The position numbers were made by a program, and so were the translations under genes. Below are positions 1 through 9,073 of a stretch of 47,592 nucleotides of DNA, piece after piece. The notes below the pieces were generated by a model. The model had not been told where the DNA came from. It saw only the letters and a list, made by a program, of their open reading frames with translations, and did not search any database. The stretch's first letter is position 1. Each line of letters opens with the position of its first letter. This stretch comes from Mariniphaga sp964540165 (GTDB lineage: Bacteria > Bacteroidota > Bacteroidia > Bacteroidales > Prolixibacteraceae): the NCBI GenBank assembly GCA_964540165.1, contig CAZILU010000005.1:1-47592 (forward strand), written 5' to 3'.

Positions 1-2
1 TC

Positions 3-923
3 GGTCGTCGGGTGATTCTGAATCTTCGCCAGAATCTCGCCAGCAAAATTATGGAGCTGGAAAAAGATCATATCTATGGAAAATATAAAGATAAAATTGG
101 TGAAATCGTCACCGGTGAGGTCTATCAGGTATGGAAGAAAGAGGCTCTGATTTTAGACGATGAGGGGAATGAGTTGATCCTTCCCAAAACGGAGCAGATC
201 CCTTCCGATTTCTTTAGAAAAGGTGATAACGTGCGGGCCATTGTATATAAAGTGGAACTTAGAAACAACAATCCACTCATCATTCTTTCCCGTACGGCTC
301 CTGAATTTCTGGAGCGTCTCTTTGAACTGGAGATCCCGGAGATTTTTGACGGACTGATCACCATTAAAAAGATCGTACGCGTTCCGGGAGAGCGTGCGAA
401 AGTGGCTGTTGAATCGTACGATGAGCGCATCGATCCGGTCGGTGCCTGTGTGGGTATGAAGGGATCCCGTATTCACGGGATTGTCCGCGAACTTAAAAAT
501 GAAAACATTGATGTGATTAACTACTCGGCCAACAACCAGTTGTTCATTAAGCGTGCCCTGAATCCCGCAAAAATTGAGAATATTAAAATCAAAGAGGCTG
601 AGAAACGTGCCGAAGTATTTTTGAAACCGGAAGAGGTCTCCCTGGCTATTGGAAAGGGCGGGTTGAACATCCGGCTGGCAAGCCAGCTGACCGGTTATGA
701 AATTGATGTATTCCGTGAGATGGCTCAGGATGATGATGATGTGAACCTTGATGAGTTTGCCGACGAAATTGAAGGCTGGGTAATCGATGCGCTAAAGGCC
801 ATCGGCTGTGATACGGCAAAAAATGTATTGAATATTCCGCGCAACGAACTGATAAAACGTACCGATCTTGAAGAGGAGACCATCGATGAGGTTTTGAAGG
901 TTCTGAGAGCTGAATTTGAATAA
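3..923 (+). CDS. nusA: Transcription termination/antitermination factor NusA, C-terminal part (5' end outside window)
   Basis: NusA binds RNA polymerase and nascent RNA and modulates pausing, termination and antitermination. The reading frame is open to the left window edge, so the N-terminal RNAP-binding domain and the true start lie outside. What remains is the end of that domain (about residues 1-25 here), an S1 domain (about 25-90), two KH domains (about 95-230, with a GKGGLNIRLA-type KH loop) and a short C-terminal helix-hairpin-helix region (about 240-305) that is acidic just before it. It ends with a TAA stop 86 bases before infB on the same strand, the usual nusA-infB order, so they are probably cotranscribed. 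The GTG at base 12 is an internal codon, not a start. The family assignment is secure. Confidence 0.96.
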   Translation, partial: GRRVILNLRQNLASKIMELEKDHIYGKYKDKIGEIVTGEVYQVWKKEALILDDEGNELILPKTEQIPSDFFRKGDNVRAIVYKVELRNNNPLIILSRTAPEFLERLFELEIPEIFDGLITIKKIVRVPGERAKVAVESYDERIDPVGACVGMKGSRIHGIVRELKNENIDVINYSANNQLFIKRALNPAKIENIKIKEAEKRAEVFLKPEEVSLAIGKGGLNIRLASQLTGYEIDVFREMAQDDDDVNLDEFADEIEGWVIDALKAIGCDTAKNVLNIPRNELIKRTDLEEETIDEVLKVLRAEFE

Positions 924-1009
924 ATAATTGACTTAATTATATCCTACTGTTAAAGCTTTTGGCTAAACTTGCACTGTTTTTAACCGGATTGGGATAACAA
1001 AAAGAATAT

Positions 1010-4000
1010 ATGGCAGAGGGCAAGACAACAAGACTTAGTAAACTTGCAAGAGAATTTAATGTGGGAATTCATACCATCATAGAGTTCCTGCACAAGAAGG
1101 GGTTCGATTACGATTCTAATCCGAATACCAAAATCTCTGAAGAGGCTGTAGTCCTTCTTGAGAAGGAGTACAAGGTGGATCTTACGCTCAAAAAGGAGTC
1201 GGAAAAGATTATTCTGAAGAGCCACAGGCCAAAACAGGAGGTGATCTCTATTGACGATATACCGGAAGAGGAGTACGATGACGAGGATGATGAGGAGCAG
1301 ATCGAAGAATCCGTAGTCGTTAAGCATAAGAAGCCTGCGGCCCAGGAACCCAAAAAGGGGACAAAAGAGGATATTCCTTTAGAGAAACCTGCATTGGAGG
1401 AGAAAATACGGGTGGTTGGAAAGATCGATCTTGACAGTTTGAATAAGCCTCGCAAAGAGCCGGCAGAAAAGGTTGTTAAAGCAGAAGGGGAGAAGGTTCC
1501 TGCTGTTTCTGAGGAGCCGGAAAAACCGAAACAGGAGCTTCCTGTTGCTGAAAAGAGCGTGGAAAAGACACCCGAAGCTGCACCCGAAGCTGCACCCGAA
1601 GCTGCTCCTGAAGCTGCTCCTGAAGCTGCACCTGAGCAGGTATCTGAAGAGCCAATTCCGGTTGAACCTGAGCCGGCTCCTTCTGTACCCGTTGATAAAC
1701 CTTCCGAGGTGATTCACCAAGAGCCGGATGTTGTTCCCGAAGCTGAGCAAAAGACGGCCGGAGAGGAGTTGATCGAGACCGATATTCCTAAGATCGATGA
1801 AATAAAGGTGATCGGCAGAATCGATCTTGATGCCCTCAACCAAAAAACCAGGCCTGCCAAAAAGACGAGAAAAGAGCGGGAGAAAGAGCGCAGGGATCGG
1901 CGCCGCAAGCGGGAGGTTGAATCTGCCGTTGAGCAGAAGCCGGTAGCAACCGAAGAGACCGGCGTCACTGAATCTCCAGCCGAAGATCATGTGATCAGAG
2001 CCCGTGCCGAAAAATTGACAGGACCTACCGTGCTTGGAAAGATTGTTTTACCGGAGAAGAAGATCCTGAAAAAGCAGAAAGATTCCGATGCCAATCAGAA
2101 GAAAAAGAGAAAACGGATAAAGGAGACCGGACGGGTCAAATTTGAAGATCGTCCGGGCGATCAGGCACGTGATGACCAGAAAGGATCTAAGGTGCCGGGC
2201 AGAAAGAAAAAGGTACTTCTTAAAAAGGAGGTAGACGAGGGCGAAGTACAAAAGCAGATCAAAGATACGTTGGCCCGCCTGACCTCCAAGGGAAAATCAA
2301 AGGGATCAAAACACCGCCGCGATAAAAGGGCTGCCATCAGTGAACGAAAGCTGGCCGATATCGAGAGAGACAGTCAGGAACAGCGGATTCTGAAGGCCAC
2401 GGAGTTTGTTTCGGTCAATGAGCTGGCTACCATGATGGATGTGAACGTTAATGAGATCATATCGCTCTGCATGAGTCTGGGTCTGTTCGTCTCGATCAAC
2501 CAGCGCCTCGATGCAGAAACCCTGTCCATTATCGCCGATGAGTTCGGTTATAAGGTTGAGTTTGTCAGTGCCGATCTCCAGGAATCGATTGATTCGGAAG
2601 AGGATTCGGAAGAAGATAAAAAACCCCGTCCGCCTATTGTTACGGTGATGGGGCATGTCGACCACGGAAAGACCTCGCTGCTCGACTACATCCGGAGCAC
2701 CAACGTGATTGCCGGTGAAGCCGGTGGTATAACCCAGCATATCGGAGCCTATAACGTTACCCTGAAGGATGGCCGTCACATTACATTTCTCGACACTCCG
2801 GGTCATGAGGCATTTACAGCTATGCGCGCCCGTGGTGCCCAGGTGACCGATATTGCCATTATCATTGTGGCTGCCGACGATAACGTGATGCCCCAAACAG
2901 TGGAGGCAATCAATCATGCTACCGCAGCCGGTGTTCCCATCGTCTTTGCCATTAATAAAATTGATAAACCCGGTGCTAACGTTGAAAGAATTAAAGAGGA
3001 GTTAGCCAATATGAATTTTCTGGTGGAGGAGTGGGGAGGAAAATACCAATCGCACGACATCTCTGCCAAGCATGGTCAGGGAGTGGAGGAGCTGCTCGAA
3101 AAGGTGTTGTTGGAGGCTGAAATGTTAGAGCTGAAAGCTAACCCGGATCGGAGAGCCATGGGTACAGTGATTGAATCTTCGCTGGATAAAGGTCGTGGAT
3201 TTGTCGCCACTATACTGGTGGAAACCGGAACGCTAAAGGCGGGCGACATTGTGCTTGCCGGCCAGTATTTTGGTCACGTAAAGGCTATGTTCAACGAGCG
3301 TAACCAGAAAATTGCCACGGCCGGACCATCCGAGCCGGCCATTATCCTTGGGCTCGACGGCGCTCCTCAGGCCGGTGATAAGTTTCATGTTATGGAAAAT
3401 GAGCGGGATGCCCGTAACATTTCCAACAAACGGGAACAGCTGGCTCGCGAACAGGGGCTGCGTACGCAGAAACACATCACCCTCGATGAGATCGGCCGGC
3501 GTATTGCCATCGGCAACTTCCAGGAGCTGAACCTGATCGTTAAAGGAGATGTTGACGGCTCCATTGAAGCGTTGTCCGACTCTCTGATCAAACTCTCAAC
3601 CGAAGAGATTCAGGTTAATATCAAACATAAAGCTGTCGGTCAGATCTCCGAATCAGACATCCTTTTGGCTGCTGCCTCCGAAGCGATTGTTATCGGATTC
3701 CAGGTCAGGCCCTCGCTTAGCGCCCGAAAGCTGGCCGAAAAAGAGCAGATCGATATCCGTCTCTATTCAATTATTTACGATGCAATTAATGAGATCAAGG
3801 CTGCCATGGAGGGGATGCTCTCTCCCGATATCAAGGAGGAGATTACCGGTACTGCCGAAGTGATCGAAACATTCAAGGTCACTAAAGTGGGTACAGTTGC
3901 CGGATGTATTGTCCGCGACGGTAAGGTTGCCCGAAACGCCAAGATCAGGGTGATCCGCGATGGAATTGTGATCTATACCGGAACGCTGGGATCTTTGAAG

Positions 4001-4132
4001 CGCTTTAAAGAGGACGTGAAAGAGGTTAAAAATGGATATGAGTGCGGCTTGAATATCGATAATTTCAATGATATGAAAATCGGTGATCATGTTGAGGCTT
4101 ATGTGGAAGTGGAAGTGGCAAAACAGTTGTAG
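1010..4132 (+). CDS. infB: Translation initiation factor IF-2
   Basis: IF-2 is the GTPase that places initiator tRNA on the 30S subunit and promotes subunit joining. At 1040 residues it is long because of a large charged N-terminal region (residues 1-540). That region holds an IF2_N helical segment at the start, a run of Ala-Pro-Glu-Ala repeats and three copies of a V-x-G-(K/R)-I-x-L-type motif. The G domain is complete: GHVDHGKT at 548-555, DTPGH at 595-599 and NKID at 649-652. The EF-Tu-like domain 2, domain 3 and C-terminal fMet-tRNA-binding domain follow. The ATG at 1010 fits the conserved N-terminus that begins MAEGKTTRLSKLA. It follows nusA by 86 bases and is followed by two hairpins. 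Confidence 0.98.
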   Translation: MAEGKTTRLSKLAREFNVGIHTIIEFLHKKGFDYDSNPNTKISEEAVVLLEKEYKVDLTLKKESEKIILKSHRPKQEVISIDDIPEEEYDDEDDEEQIEESVVVKHKKPAAQEPKKGTKEDIPLEKPALEEKIRVVGKIDLDSLNKPRKEPAEKVVKAEGEKVPAVSEEPEKPKQELPVAEKSVEKTPEAAPEAAPEAAPEAAPEAAPEQVSEEPIPVEPEPAPSVPVDKPSEVIHQEPDVVPEAEQKTAGEELIETDIPKIDEIKVIGRIDLDALNQKTRPAKKTRKEREKERRDRRRKREVESAVEQKPVATEETGVTESPAEDHVIRARAEKLTGPTVLGKIVLPEKKILKKQKDSDANQKKKRKRIKETGRVKFEDRPGDQARDDQKGSKVPGRKKKVLLKKEVDEGEVQKQIKDTLARLTSKGKSKGSKHRRDKRAAISERKLADIERDSQEQRILKATEFVSVNELATMMDVNVNEIISLCMSLGLFVSINQRLDAETLSIIADEFGYKVEFVSADLQESIDSEEDSEEDKKPRPPIVTVMGHVDHGKTSLLDYIRSTNVIAGEAGGITQHIGAYNVTLKDGRHITFLDTPGHEAFTAMRARGAQVTDIAIIIVAADDNVMPQTVEAINHATAAGVPIVFAINKIDKPGANVERIKEELANMNFLVEEWGGKYQSHDISAKHGQGVEELLEKVLLEAEMLELKANPDRRAMGTVIESSLDKGRGFVATILVETGTLKAGDIVLAGQYFGHVKAMFNERNQKIATAGPSEPAIILGLDGAPQAGDKFHVMENERDARNISNKREQLAREQGLRTQKHITLDEIGRRIAIGNFQELNLIVKGDVDGSIEALSDSLIKLSTEEIQVNIKHKAVGQISESDILLAAASEAIVIGFQVRPSLSARKLAEKEQIDIRLYSIIYDAINEIKAAMEGMLSPDIKEEITGTAEVIETFKVTKVGTVAGCIVRDGKVARNAKIRVIRDGIVIYTGTLGSLKRFKEDVKEVKNGYECGLNIDNFNDMKIGDHVEAYVEVEVAKQL
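1571..1636 (+). repeat. 12-base tandem repeat inside infB (Ala-Pro-Glu-Ala units)
   Basis: Five full 12-base units of the type CCCGAAGCTGCA, plus a partial sixth, run head to tail in the frame of infB and encode repeats of Pro-Glu-Ala-Ala. Copies differ at the third codon positions only (CCC/CCT, GCA/GCT). The unit is a multiple of three, so copy-number change would keep the frame. It lies in the disordered N-terminal region of IF-2. Confidence 0.9.
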
Positions 4133-4142
4133 CTGACTCGGA

Positions 4143-4195
4143 GCTCATCCATTCGGATTCATGGATGAGCCGGGCGGGTAAGGGAATCCACCCGC
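4143..4195 (+). other. Two tandem hairpins after infB
   Basis: A perfect 10-base stem (GCTCATCCAT at 4143-4152 with ATGGATGAGC at 4161-4170, 8-base loop) is followed at once by a second stem (GCGGGT at 4174-4179 with ACCCGC at 4190-4195, 10-base loop). There is no T-tract, so this is not a standard intrinsic terminator. It could mark the 3' end of the nusA-infB messenger or an RNA-processing site ahead of the gene at 4223. Confidence 0.6.
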
Positions 4196-4222
4196 TGGCT
4201 GTTGACAGGAATATTAATTTGG

Positions 4223-7015
4223 ATGAAACGCATAGCAATCATAGTATTGGCGCTCCTCCTGGCGGCTGTCGGAGCATACTTCCTGATACCGGGAGACAGG
4301 CAGTCCATCTTTAAAGATCATTCCCTTTACGAGGCTGTGCCCGTTACCTTTCCGCTCTTTTTTGAATTTAGTTCACTAAAGGCGATTCCCCGGGCAAACC
4401 CCATTATAGCCGAATGGCACGAAGCGGGTGTTGCCAAATCGTGGATCGACAACCTGGAAGCGGCCGATGAAGTGATTGGTTCCGTAGAAGGAATCTCCGG
4501 CGGACTGAAAAATGCTCCCTTTTTGTGTGCTTTTGGCTATACGGGAAGAAATGAGCTGGTTCCCCTGCTTTTGGCCAAAGCAGAATCACAGAGCCGCGAA
4601 CGGTCGTTTCATCGGCTGATAGAGGAGCTGTATCCACCCGATTCCCATAGCTATACGGAAAAGGCGTATGGCAATTACACCATCACCGAGGTAACATCTT
4701 TATCCACCGGCCCGAAACTCTTCTATTCGTTCGGCAATGATTTTTTTTTAGCCAGTCCCGCCTCTATCCTGGTCGAAGAGGTGCTTCGTCAGTTTGCAAC
4801 GCCCGGCATTATGAAAGATCCCTATTTCAGGGAGGTGAATGTGGCCGCTTCCGGTCAGGATTTCTCCCTTTTTGTAAATCATGCCGCATTGGGAGGGCTT
4901 TTTACCCGAATATTCACCCGTTCGGTTACAGAGCGAACCGATGAGTTTAATGCCGTTAACCGCATTCAACCGCTTGCCGCCGCCGGCCCGTTTTTGCGTT
5001 TTGCCGGCTGGAGCCGTTTTGGCATCCGGTGGCAGGATGATCAGATCACCCTGAAAGGCCATTCGGGGGCCAACGACTCCCTGAACCATTTCTTAGCCGT
5101 TTTTCAGGATCAACAGCCGGTGCGAACGCGGGCTGAAGAGATCCTGCCACGAAACACCTCCTGGTATTGCAGTTATACCTTTTCCGGTAAGGATGCCTTT
5201 TTCGACCGGCTGGAGAGCTACTTTACACATGCCTCAACCTATTACCAGCGTGAGGAGCGGATGAAGCGGTTCGATCAGGGATTTCGTACCGATGTGCGTA
5301 CCGATTTCCGGGAGGCAGTCAGAAGTGAATTGATGGTTGCTACATCGGTAATCCCCGTCAATCCGGCAGAGAAGACGACCTATTTTTTAATTCAAACGGC
5401 CGGACGCTCGGCCGGAGAGGAGCTTCTGCAAAAGCTGATGGGAAATTATGCCGCCCGAAGAGAGATTACTCCCGATCAGCTGACAATAGAGATGTCACTG
5501 CCCAATGGAGACAGATATACTGCATACCGCTTTCCTTATCCCTCTTTTCCAGGCCTCTGGATAGGCACTCCTTTTTCCGTTGCCGAAGCAAACTTTGTTA
5601 CTGTTTATAACGACCTGATGGTCTTCTGCAATACGGAGCAGGGATTGCTGGACTACTTGCGTCACCGGACGGCCGGTACCACGCTCGATAAAGAGGTTCA
5701 TGCCCGCCAGTCATTGCTGCCCGGTTCTGCCAGGGCTAACATCCATCTTTTTACGGATGTCAACCGGTTGTTTGGCATCCGGACAGAGCTTTTAGCACCA
5801 TCCTTTTTAACGCAGGTTGATCATCATGAGGAGCTGGTCCGGAAAGCAGCAACCATCCGGTGGCAGGTAAGCCGGGAGAAGGGCTCCTATCTCCATTCAC
5901 TGGCTGTCAGCCTTCGTTCTCCATCGGCAGACAATGGCCATGCCCTCTGGCAAACAGCCCTGGGCAGTGCCTTGCGCACCAATCCTTTTTTGGTGATAAA
6001 CCATAACGACCGTAGCACCCGGGAGGTGATATTTCAGGATCAGCTAAACCAGGTTTCCCTGGTCTCCGGGAATGGACACGTCCGCTGGACACTCCCGTTG
6101 CAGGAGCCTGTTCTGGGTGAAATTCACCAGATCGATGTTCTGCGGAATGGCAAGTTACAGTATCTGTTTAATACGCGGGATAAACTCTACCTCATCGATC
6201 GTAATGGAAATACCGTGGCTCCCTTCCCCATCCGGTTTCCGGCACCTGCCACCAATGGCGTTGCCGTTTTTGACTACGACAGAAACCGGAACTACCGCTA
6301 TTTTGTCGCTGGAGAAGAGAACCGGATTTTTGCGTACGATCAGAATGGAAAAACACTGACCGGATGGAAGTTCACAAAATCAAATGCCCCGGTAACAACC
6401 CCTATGCAGTACTTCCGTGTGAACGGCAAGGATTATATTGCTGTCCGGGATGAGTCAACGGTCTATTTTTTGAACCGGCAGGGTGAGCAACGGATCGATA
6501 TTCCTGAAGCGGTTCAGCTTTCAGCAAATCCCCTGTCACTGATTGGCGATCGTGATCCGAAATTTGTCGGAACCGCCCCTGATGGCCGGGTACATTATTT
6601 TTACCCTGACGGGAAACATGAAGTAACCGGAAAACAGGGATTCAATGCAACGCACTTTTTCGTGGCTGATGACCTAGATGGTAACGGAACGGCAGATTTT
6701 GTCTTTGTTGATGGAAATACCCTTACGGTGATCGATGAAAATGGGAAACGAATGTTCAGTAAGCGGATTGGTAATTCTGTTCTATCAGCTCCCGGTATCT
6801 ATTCATTTACCAATCAGTTGAAAAAAGTGGGTGTAACCAGCGCTTCCGACAATGAGATCTATCTTTTTGATCCTGCAGGAAAGCTGCATTCCGGATTTCC
6901 GCTTCATGGAAACAGCGTTTTCTCCATTGGTAAGATGAGCGATTCGTCCGATGCGCTGAATCTGATCGTTGGAAGTGCCGATGGAATGCTTCTTAACTAT
7001 CAGTTACAGGAGTGA
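4223..7015 (+). CDS. Large exported or membrane-anchored protein of unknown function (DUF3352-like N-terminal half, propeller-like C-terminal half)
   Basis: I do not recognise a named gene. The 930-residue product begins MKRIAIIVLALLLAAVGAYF, a signal anchor or signal peptide, so most of it should lie in the periplasm. Residues about 20-560 resemble the DUF3352 type of protein seen in Bacteroidota. Residues about 590-930 contain repeated short beta-strand modules with acidic calcium-loop-like turns (DLDGNGTADFVFVDGN) and several D-x-N-G-x-x segments, the pattern of a VCBS/PQQ-like beta-propeller. An in-frame TTG exists at 4202, but the ATG at 4223 starts directly with the positively charged signal segment and was preferred. 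The stop lies 5 bases from the stop of the convergent gene on the other strand. Exported location is well supported; function is unknown. Confidence 0.8.
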   Translation: MKRIAIIVLALLLAAVGAYFLIPGDRQSIFKDHSLYEAVPVTFPLFFEFSSLKAIPRANPIIAEWHEAGVAKSWIDNLEAADEVIGSVEGISGGLKNAPFLCAFGYTGRNELVPLLLAKAESQSRERSFHRLIEELYPPDSHSYTEKAYGNYTITEVTSLSTGPKLFYSFGNDFFLASPASILVEEVLRQFATPGIMKDPYFREVNVAASGQDFSLFVNHAALGGLFTRIFTRSVTERTDEFNAVNRIQPLAAAGPFLRFAGWSRFGIRWQDDQITLKGHSGANDSLNHFLAVFQDQQPVRTRAEEILPRNTSWYCSYTFSGKDAFFDRLESYFTHASTYYQREERMKRFDQGFRTDVRTDFREAVRSELMVATSVIPVNPAEKTTYFLIQTAGRSAGEELLQKLMGNYAARREITPDQLTIEMSLPNGDRYTAYRFPYPSFPGLWIGTPFSVAEANFVTVYNDLMVFCNTEQGLLDYLRHRTAGTTLDKEVHARQSLLPGSARANIHLFTDVNRLFGIRTELLAPSFLTQVDHHEELVRKAATIRWQVSREKGSYLHSLAVSLRSPSADNGHALWQTALGSALRTNPFLVINHNDRSTREVIFQDQLNQVSLVSGNGHVRWTLPLQEPVLGEIHQIDVLRNGKLQYLFNTRDKLYLIDRNGNTVAPFPIRFPAPATNGVAVFDYDRNRNYRYFVAGEENRIFAYDQNGKTLTGWKFTKSNAPVTTPMQYFRVNGKDYIAVRDESTVYFLNRQGEQRIDIPEAVQLSANPLSLIGDRDPKFVGTAPDGRVHYFYPDGKHEVTGKQGFNATHFFVADDLDGNGTADFVFVDGNTLTVIDENGKRMFSKRIGNSVLSAPGIYSFTNQLKKVGVTSASDNEIYLFDPAGKLHSGFPLHGNSVFSIGKMSDSSDALNLIVGSADGMLLNYQLQE

Positions 7016-7020
7016 ATTGG

Positions 7021-7551
7021 TTAACGCTCCGGTTTATAGAAATAGATCTCAAACAGCTCCTCAGAGATTTTATCCACCCAGAACAGCAGCGAGATGCTCG
7101 TCGCCTTATCGATCAACGGCGCCGGCAGGAAGGGGGCTGTCAGCCGATAAATTTTGCCGGCAGGGAGATTTTTCAGATCGGCCATCACCTGGTTCACCGG
7201 CTGTTCACCGGCTGCCAGCATCTCCCGGATGTCGAACCGCTGTACCATGAGCGACGGGTCGTGCCACTCCGGTTTCGTTGTGCTGTATTCTGTCTGTCCG
7301 GTTGCTGAGATCAGCTCCTGTCCCACCTCCCGGCGTAACCGGTTGATGAGCTCCTCCACTTTGACATTGCCAATGGCTGCTGCCTGCTGCAGCGTGGCGA
7401 TCTTAGCTACGGTCCGGCGCAGTACCGGGTTTTTCAGCTTGCTGAAGGCTGGTACATAATCAATCAGAACATCCTCCAGGTGGGGCCAGGTATCGATGAG
7501 TTGCATCACCTTCGTTTTAGGGGTGATGATGATGGTATCTCTGTTTTCCAT
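7021..7551 (-). CDS. DUF1858 and DUF2249 domain protein
   Basis: The 176-residue protein has an N-terminal DUF1858 domain (about residues 8-65; pattern MQLIDTWPHLEDVLIDYVP, like the N-terminus of ScdA/hybrid-cluster-associated proteins) and a C-terminal DUF2249-like domain (about 100-176; RFDIREMLAAGEQPVNQVM... ending in a hydrophobic strand and YFYKPER). Proteins of this type often travel with hemerythrin-like or DUF438 proteins and with nitric oxide or nitrite metabolism. Here the upstream gene on the same strand is exactly such a DUF438 protein, 63 bases away, so the two are probably one operon. A redox or NO-related role is inferred from family and context; no metal-binding motif is obvious in this protein. 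Confidence 0.85.
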   Translation of the reverse strand: MENRDTIIITPKTKVMQLIDTWPHLEDVLIDYVPAFSKLKNPVLRRTVAKIATLQQAAAIGNVKVEELINRLRREVGQELISATGQTEYSTTKPEWHDPSLMVQRFDIREMLAAGEQPVNQVMADLKNLPAGKIYRLTAPFLPAPLIDKATSISLLFWVDKISEELFEIYFYKPER

Positions 7552-7614
7552 AATTTTAGCTGTTTAATGCAATGTGCTGTTCTTCGGCAGGGACGTTATT
7601 CGAAAATAACCGGT

Positions 7615-8856
7615 TTACACATCGTTCTGTTTATAAGATAAAATACGCTGTTCTCCATCCAGTTTCCGGTATTCGGTCAGGTCTTGCGACACCTCCAGGG
7701 TGCCTAAGTACTCTCCTTTCTCGTTGCGAAGGGCAAAGTACTCAATGTGTATGAAGCGGCCGCGCATGTTGATCCAGAAGGGGGCGCGTGTCTGCCGGCC
7801 ACTTTTGAAATCTTCGAGGATCTTATCTACGATGTGGGCGCTGGCCGGCGGGTGGCAATGGCGTACATCGCGGTTCAGAATGGCCCGGTTCCGGGCGAAG
7901 ATACGCTCCGAGCCCTGACTGAAATACTTCACTTTGTCGTTGCGGTCTACAAAGGTCATATCGGCCGGAATGGTGTTTAGAATGGCCATCAGCTCTTCGG
8001 CGGTAAAGCTTCCCGAAGGGAGCTGAATGGTGCCTCCCTGCTTTTGTGCTTCGTTGACGCTTTCAGGCTCCATGCCTTCGGGTGTCCATTCGATCGCCGG
8101 ATCGTAAAGGCAGAAGCCAAACTCCACCGACTGTTTTCGAATCTGGTACCAGTCGCCATCAGCTAAGGCATCCATCGCCATAGGAAAGAGGATCTCCTCC
8201 TCTTTCACCGTCATCTCCAGAACACCTCTGACAGCCGGCTGAAGAATGAGCTCTGCTGAGGCTGTCAGATCCTCTTTGGTGATGGCTGGCGTGTTAATGA
8301 TCTCGATGCTTCCGTTAAGCAGTTCGCGAATCTCATCGTGCTTGCCCCACATCACCTTCGGCGGGCCGGTGATGCCGATCTTCTCCAGGTAAGGAAAGAG
8401 CAGGTACTCCTTCCGCAGGTAGTGCTTGTCAACATCAATCAGTTGATTAAACCCGGATTTCAGTTGAAGAAGGGTGTTCTCCAGCTGATTATCATTGATA
8501 TACTTAAGTGCCGACAGGAGCGATAACATATTTTCACCGATCCGTTTCAGCGCTCTGTTCTCTTCCAACATCACATCCACCGGGTGCCCTTCGGGAATAG
8601 CCCGGGCAGCCGACAGGTCAACTCTCCCCTCCAGTACCGCCGAATGAGCATCGCATAACTTCAATACCTCCTCTTCGGGTAGTCCCTCCGATATCAGCTC
8701 CTGCTCTACCTCAACCACCTCACCATAGGGGATGTTGCTTAAGCTGACCAGCAGCTCCTGCCGTACCGATTCCTCCGATTTACCCTGGTGTAACTTCAGA
8801 ATCAACTCTTTGAGCTTCGCTTTTCTGAATTTCGAATTGTCAATGTGTTCACTCAT
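7615..8856 (-). CDS. DUF438-hemerythrin-PAS protein
   Basis: A 413-residue cytoplasmic protein with three parts. A DUF438 domain lies at about residues 12-80 (ELILKLHQGKSEESVR). A hemerythrin-like four-helix domain lies at about 85-260, with candidate iron ligands in HP-x-D, DKHYLRKEYLLFPYLE, WGKHDE and EEEILFP. A C-terminal PAS domain lies at about 285-410 and carries the HCHPP-x-S-x-H segment typical of DUF438-linked PAS domains. The hemerythrin part suggests a di-iron site that senses oxygen or nitric oxide or takes part in iron-sulfur repair, as in the ScdA/RIC group, but no enzymatic reaction is established for this combination. It is the first gene of a two-gene operon with the DUF1858 protein. 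A -7 box lies about 135 bases upstream at 8991-8998. Confidence 0.9.
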   Translation of the reverse strand: MSEHIDNSKFRKAKLKELILKLHQGKSEESVRQELLVSLSNIPYGEVVEVEQELISEGLPEEEVLKLCDAHSAVLEGRVDLSAARAIPEGHPVDVMLEENRALKRIGENMLSLLSALKYINDNQLENTLLQLKSGFNQLIDVDKHYLRKEYLLFPYLEKIGITGPPKVMWGKHDEIRELLNGSIEIINTPAITKEDLTASAELILQPAVRGVLEMTVKEEEILFPMAMDALADGDWYQIRKQSVEFGFCLYDPAIEWTPEGMEPESVNEAQKQGGTIQLPSGSFTAEELMAILNTIPADMTFVDRNDKVKYFSQGSERIFARNRAILNRDVRHCHPPASAHIVDKILEDFKSGRQTRAPFWINMRGRFIHIEYFALRNEKGEYLGTLEVSQDLTEYRKLDGEQRILSYKQNDV

Positions 8857-8965
8857 ATATCTGCTGATTTGTAATTTATCTGAACGCTAAATATAATTTC
8901 CGGTGCAACCGTAAAGGCCGGTCATCGTTGTTGGGTTGCTCCCCTGCCAACAAATAATTTTGTTT

Positions 8966-8987
8966 GATGCCTGGCATCACGATCGTG
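8966..8987. promoter_or_regulatory. Adjacent palindromes near the DUF438 transcription start (candidate operator)
   Basis: Bases 8966-8978 form a near-perfect palindrome (GATGCC-T-GGCATC) that runs into a second one, CACGATCGTG at 8978-8987. They lie just downstream of the minus-strand -7 box at 8991-8998, covering the expected transcription start at about 8985. That position would suit a repressor site or a 5' hairpin. No known regulator consensus was recognised. Confidence 0.35.
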
Positions 8988-8990
8988 TGC

Positions 8991-8998
8991 CAAAAGTA
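8991..8998 (-). promoter_or_regulatory. -7 promoter box for the DUF438/DUF1858 operon
   Basis: Read on the minus strand this is TACTTTTG, a full match to the Bacteroidota -7 consensus TAnnTTTG. No clear TTTG lies 18-21 bases upstream. The start would be at about 8985, giving a leader of about 130 bases before the DUF438 gene. Confidence 0.6.
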
Positions 8999-9073
8999 AT
9001 AAAAAAGAGAATGAACTCCTAATTTCATCTATTTCCTCGCTGTGATTTCTTTGCCCGATTGTTTTTTTTCTGA

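Noticed and set aside
2306..2917. 203-residue ORF antisense to infB
   Set aside because: It covers the conserved G-domain region of IF-2 and shows no recognisable protein pattern.
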